DNA from: Hydractinia symbiolongicarpus
Lineage: Eukaryota; Cnidaria; Hydrozoa; Anthoathecata; Hydractiniidae
Direction of reading: 5' to 3'
Length of the DNA stretch: 64,000 nucleotides
NCBI RefSeq assembly: GCF_029227915.1
Contig: NC_079887.1
Coordinates: forward strand, 24,425,650-24,489,649
The position numbers and the translations under genes were made by a program. Each line of letters begins with the position of its first letter. Within the stretch, counting starts at the first letter, position 1. Shown one piece after another: positions 60,468 to 64,000 of the stretch. The notes below the pieces were generated by a model, which saw nothing but the letters and a program-made list of their open reading frames with translations, made no database searches and was not told where the DNA came from.

Positions 60468-62693
60468 ATGGAAAAAATACCAACATGTGATGGTGATTTG
60501 ACAAGTGACTATTTAAATAATGTACTAAAGGGATTTAAAAAGATTTCACAGGTAACGTACATATTACTGACTTATATTCTAACCCTTAAGTTTTATTAGG
60601 TTCTTATTGAGCCAGAATGGTATTTTCAACAAAACTTTCTAAAGTCTGTGAGGATTTTTTTCTAATGACTAGGTTTTTACCCCTTTTTACTTTTTTAATG
60701 ATGGCTCCTATACCATAAAGTAAAAAAGGCTTCGTATTGTATATTAATTAAACTTGTATAGGTTGAGATCAAACAGCCTAGGACACATGGCATGATGTCT
60801 TATGTTCGAAAGTTATTTTTAACGTATGATGATACTGCGGACTTGCTTTGCCCACCAACACTGATTGCAAAATACTCCAGAGCTGCAGCCGATAACTTTT
60901 GCAATGAAAACACGAGTGATATTATGCGAAATGGATGTTTGTACAAGAGGGAAGTTATGTTAAATCGATATCTGAATGGTCAAGATGTTGTGCCAGTTAT
61001 ATATTACGCTGAATGTAACTCTGAGCAGAATATAATCTTGTTGATGGAAGACTGTTCAAGCGAGTGTGATGTGAAAGTGGATGATGTTAATGTGGTACAA
61101 AAATGTATGTCGATTGACAAGGTGAGTTAATAAACCATGTGAGCTATGTGAAAGACATTAGCCTAAAAGTCATCATCATCATCATTCTCGGCTTAACGTC
61201 TGTTTTCCATGCTAGCATGGGTTGGACGGGGTATATTAATGACCCTCTTCCAATCTGATCTAGACTGTGTTAGATCTAAACTCAACTTCCTCTGTATCAA
61301 GTCTGTCCTTATAACTTCCTGGCAAGTCTTTCTCGGTCTGCCTCTGGGATTTTCCCCAGGAACTATCAAGTCTCTACACTTTCTTACCCAATTATCCTCC
61401 TCCATTCTTTTCAAGTGCCCCAGCCAATTCAATCTCCTTATCTGGATAACAACAAATTGGAAAATATAAAAAAGTAATATTCATTTTACATTGATTGTAA
61501 GAAAATTTGCAGGAAAGTCGGGCTTTAAGTAATCTTTGGCTACTAATTCTTAAGAAATTTGTATGTAATTACTATGCACTAGAATTATATGCAGTCACAG
61601 TTCCTATCAGGATAGTGATACACACTCTTATTTTGCCTGTTTTTATATTAGTTGTAAACGGTTTCTGTACTGTATCGTATCTTTTGCTGGCTTTTTTAAT
61701 TTTTGTTTTGTTTTTTTCTTTGAAAAGAAACCTGTGATTTTTGTCTGAGGGTTTTTAAAAAGCGTTTTTAAAGAAACCCGTGATCTTCTTGCTAAATATG
61801 ATTTGACATTTGATGTGTTTTCAAGTGCGTACTCTAATTTTCTGGAGTCACTTTAGGCTTTTATTGCAATTAAAGATTTGGCTGCATTTCAAAGTGAATT
61901 CTATCACAAAAACCAAAAGATGCCAGGGAACGGAATCTTAGCTGGAAATGGTGACACTGTCATGAAGGAAAAAGGATTAGAATGGATTCCTGAATATTTT
62001 TCATTTGTCTACTACACAACATTTCATAAGGAATTTATTAACAGTACAAATCATGATCAATTTGCTGGATATACCGATGATGCGCTAAAAAGATTGTCGA
62101 AGTCTGTGCAAGATGTATGGCTTGAATGCTGCGATTACATAATCACGCAAATTGATTTCTCATCAATGCCAAAGTATGCAAAGTATGGTATACAATCAAA
62201 AGCTATCACAATTAAGGAGAGTAAAACAACAGTGGAGGAGAACTGGTACAATGCGTATAAAACACTGGTTGAAGAAGCACCACTTACTATTGCTCACTGT
62301 GATTTTCGTTATGATAACGTATTGATTCACAATAACCAAATGAAGTTGGTCGATTGGCAATGTGCTTCTCTTGGGTGTGGTATGATCGATGTTATGTCAC
62401 TTCTCAGTAACTCCTTAGATGTAGTTGATGTTGTTGAGAACGAAGAGAAAATATTAGAGACATATGCGGATGTGCTGCATCAAAATGGTGTGTCCTGGTT
62501 GACTCTGACAGCGCTGAAGAAATATTATGCTTGTGCTCTGTGGTATGAGTTTAAAAATAGTCTAGCGTTTGTAAAGTTTATGAAAGGACAACATGAAAAA
62601 ATTTCTGGTGTGAGCAATGAAGCGCTTGAAGTAATGATGCTTCGAAAGGTGGCGGTTAGTATTTTGAGTATACACAAATATTTTTATGCATAG
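60468..62693 (+). CDS. CHK/EcKL-type small-molecule kinase
   Basis: Protein with the kinase-like fold of the aminoglycoside-phosphotransferase/ecdysteroid-kinase-like group, which phosphorylates small alcohols. Three exons: 60468-60551, 60762-61121 and 61857-62693 (TAG); 426 aa, normal for the family. TLIAKYSRAAADN holds the likely ATP-binding Lys, and IILLMEDCSS is the hinge-like strand. The catalytic loop reads LTIAHCDFRYDNVLI: Asp and Asn are present, but the usual Gly of the HGD motif is Cys. MKLVDWQCASLGCGMIDVM holds the metal-binding Asp, with Trp-Gln as usual. A LINE fragment sits in intron 2. Acceptor-like AGs at 60442 and 60466 precede the ATG. The substrate cannot be told. Ecdysteroid is not implied, since the family is broad. 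Confidence 0.9.
61162..61440 (-). mobile_element. LINE 3' end fragment in the kinase intron
   Basis: On the minus strand an 80-codon frame reads MNWLGHLKRMEEDNWVRKCR and later GENPRGRPRKTCQEVIRTDL. This is the typical GHLxRM...GRPRK...W end of non-LTR retrotransposon reverse-transcriptase ORFs. It is followed by a short 3' UTR with the common phrase 'cccatgctagcatggaaaac' and a (TGA)n tail (plus strand tcatcatcatcatcat near 61170). 5'-truncated, as usual for LINE copies. Confidence 0.85.
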
Positions 62694-63890
62694 GTTTTTT
62701 ATATCTTTTATAATTTTATCCTATGTGTCATTTTTATTTTTATTTCTACATATAAATGTTTAATGCTTTTGTTGCCAGCTGGTTTTCATATTATATTGTA
62801 AAAATTTGCTTTTATTTTTTGAAATGAATGAAATGAAACCACACATTTTCAAGCTTGTTAACATTTATGTTATCAGTTTTCTCCTTCTCTTACTGTTGTA
62901 CATGTAATTTTAAATTTTTTTAAATATTTTCATAGATTTAAAAATATATTGTCATTTTTGTGTTTATAACATAAACATATATTAAACATTGTATAACACT
63001 CATGCTTTATATGAGAAGTGTTTTTTACAACTTTTGTTTTGTTTCCGTGAAGTATTAAACACTATTCTGGATTGGAGTCGATTTGTGTTGTTTCACAACT
63101 TATAATGTCGTAGTAAGTTTTTTTTCCAAAACTTGTTGTTACATTTTTGTTGTTTTTGTTTTTGAAGCAAGCGTTTTATTGATTATTGATACTTAGTTAT
63201 GGCTGAAGACTTACACAAATTTTTGCTCTCTTTTTCTTCTTATTAACGCAATTATGAAAAAAATGCTGATATATATATATATATATATATAATAGTTTTA
63301 TTAATAGTTTTTCCCAATAAGTTTACGCAAGGTAGACAGTTTTTATTGTTTCCTTATGTTAACATAATGTGATTTTTAAACAAGTCTTTCAATTCCCTTA
63401 ATTCTTTGGTGTTGTTTAGCTTGGTAAACTGAATAAAATGTTTTTACATGTGGTTAATAAACTAGAGGCTTTGTGGTTAAAAGAGAGAGAGATTTTATAT
63501 ATTATATTTAGTTTAGGAGTTTAAGAGTTGATTCTTGATCGGTTTGTTTGCAGATGTTTTATGTCAAGTTCTTTGTTATTTCTTTTTATGTAGCTACTTC
63601 AGTTTGGTTGTAGAACACGAGATGGATTTTCACTTGACCTTTTTAATCACGTGACACACACGGGAAAATTATCACGTGAGCATGCGCATTTTATTTTATT
63701 CTGCCTTCCGAGGGATAATTTTCTTTCCTGTCGTCTGGGAAAACAATGAGCAGATACATAATAGGAATCTTTGATGAAATTTGACGAAAATTATGGCCAA
63801 ATTTGGGAAGATTTCAAAAATTGGCTGTTTTAATGTAATGCATAACTTGTTTCTGTTGTTTTAGTAAAATTTGAAAATTCTTTTGTTCCA
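62694..63890. other. Kinase 3' flank and spacer to the arrestin gene
   Basis: 63090-63715 duplicates 59555-60090 (see the pseudogene). A (TA)n microsatellite lies at about 63270-63290. No further gene seen. Confidence 0.6.
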
Positions 63891-63907
63891 GTTTTAATTT
63901 ATAAAAA

Positions 63908-64000
63908 ATGGGTAAAATATCAGAGTTCACTATTCTTTTGAGTGGCCACAGACAGGTGTTTTATCCTGGTGAGAAGTTGGCAGGGTCAGTGATATTAAAC
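63908..64000 (+). CDS. Arrestin-domain protein, N-terminus only
   Basis: The first 31 codons, MGKISEFTILLSGHRQVFYP then GEKLAGSVILN, match the opening strands of alpha-arrestins (ARRDC type), where a phrase like 'vYxPGExvxGxVxL' follows the first strand. These proteins are adaptors that recruit ubiquitin ligases to membrane cargo. The gene runs off the right edge. A strong acceptor (attcttttgttccag, AG at 63890-63891) lies 16 nt before the ATG. The exact subfamily cannot be decided from this fragment. Confidence 0.75.
   Translation, partial: MGKISEFTILLSGHRQVFYPGEKLAGSVILN

Noticed and set aside
1-64000. A coordinated novel defence-like or operon-like gene system
   Set aside because: The genes belong to unrelated conserved families, are spaced by kilobases and lie on both strands. 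Nothing supports a joint system.

Overview
This is a window of AT-rich animal nuclear DNA. Genes are split into many small exons with GT-AG introns, and the spaces between exons are full of minisatellites, MITE-like elements, SINEs and retrotransposon fossils. There is no operon structure and no CRISPR array. The set of animal-type genes and the low GC suggest an early-branching invertebrate, most likely a cnidarian and perhaps a hydrozoan. That assignment is inference only.

Eight genes could be rebuilt exon by exon, with phases that agree across every junction. From left to right they are: a RAB34/RAB36-like small GTPase (minus, 3' end outside the window); SPPL3, a GxGD intramembrane protease (plus, complete, 13 exons, 394 aa); an aldo-keto reductase (plus, complete, 5 exons, 315 aa); an RSKR/SgK494-like AGC kinase (minus, 12 exons, about 499 aa); NCBP3, the third nuclear cap-binding subunit (minus, 10 exons, 544 aa); LAGE3/PCC1, the small KEOPS subunit (plus, 95 aa); a CHK/EcKL-type small-molecule kinase (plus, 3 exons, 426 aa); and the first 31 codons of an arrestin-domain protein (plus, cut by the right edge). 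These are housekeeping or signalling genes with no shared pathway. RAB34, RSKR and NCBP3 are, from memory, all on human chromosome 17, which hints at ancient linkage.

The repeat landscape is rich. There is a 39-bp-type minisatellite at the left edge, and two or more tRNA-derived SINE families. Three nonautonomous elements have 3-bp TTA/TAA target duplications and GG-starting inverted termini (PIF/Harbinger-like); one of them carries a 53-bp internal minisatellite. There is also a TTAA-flanked piggyBac-like element, a pogo-like element, a LINE 3' end inside an intron, and two Ty1/copia pol fossils around the NCBP3 promoter. The CHK kinase gene is preceded by a broken partial copy of itself.

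The strongest new observations are five. The RAB34-like GTPase has Glu in place of the catalytic Gln. Splice-acceptor-like sequences sit 1-50 nt before the start codon of seven of eight genes, as expected for spliced-leader trans-splicing or a 5'-UTR intron. The last SPPL3 intron contains an in-frame exon-like ORF. The CHK kinase locus has a decayed tandem duplicate. Perfect short inverted repeats with tiny loops recur across the window. I did not find a convincing wholly new multi-gene system.
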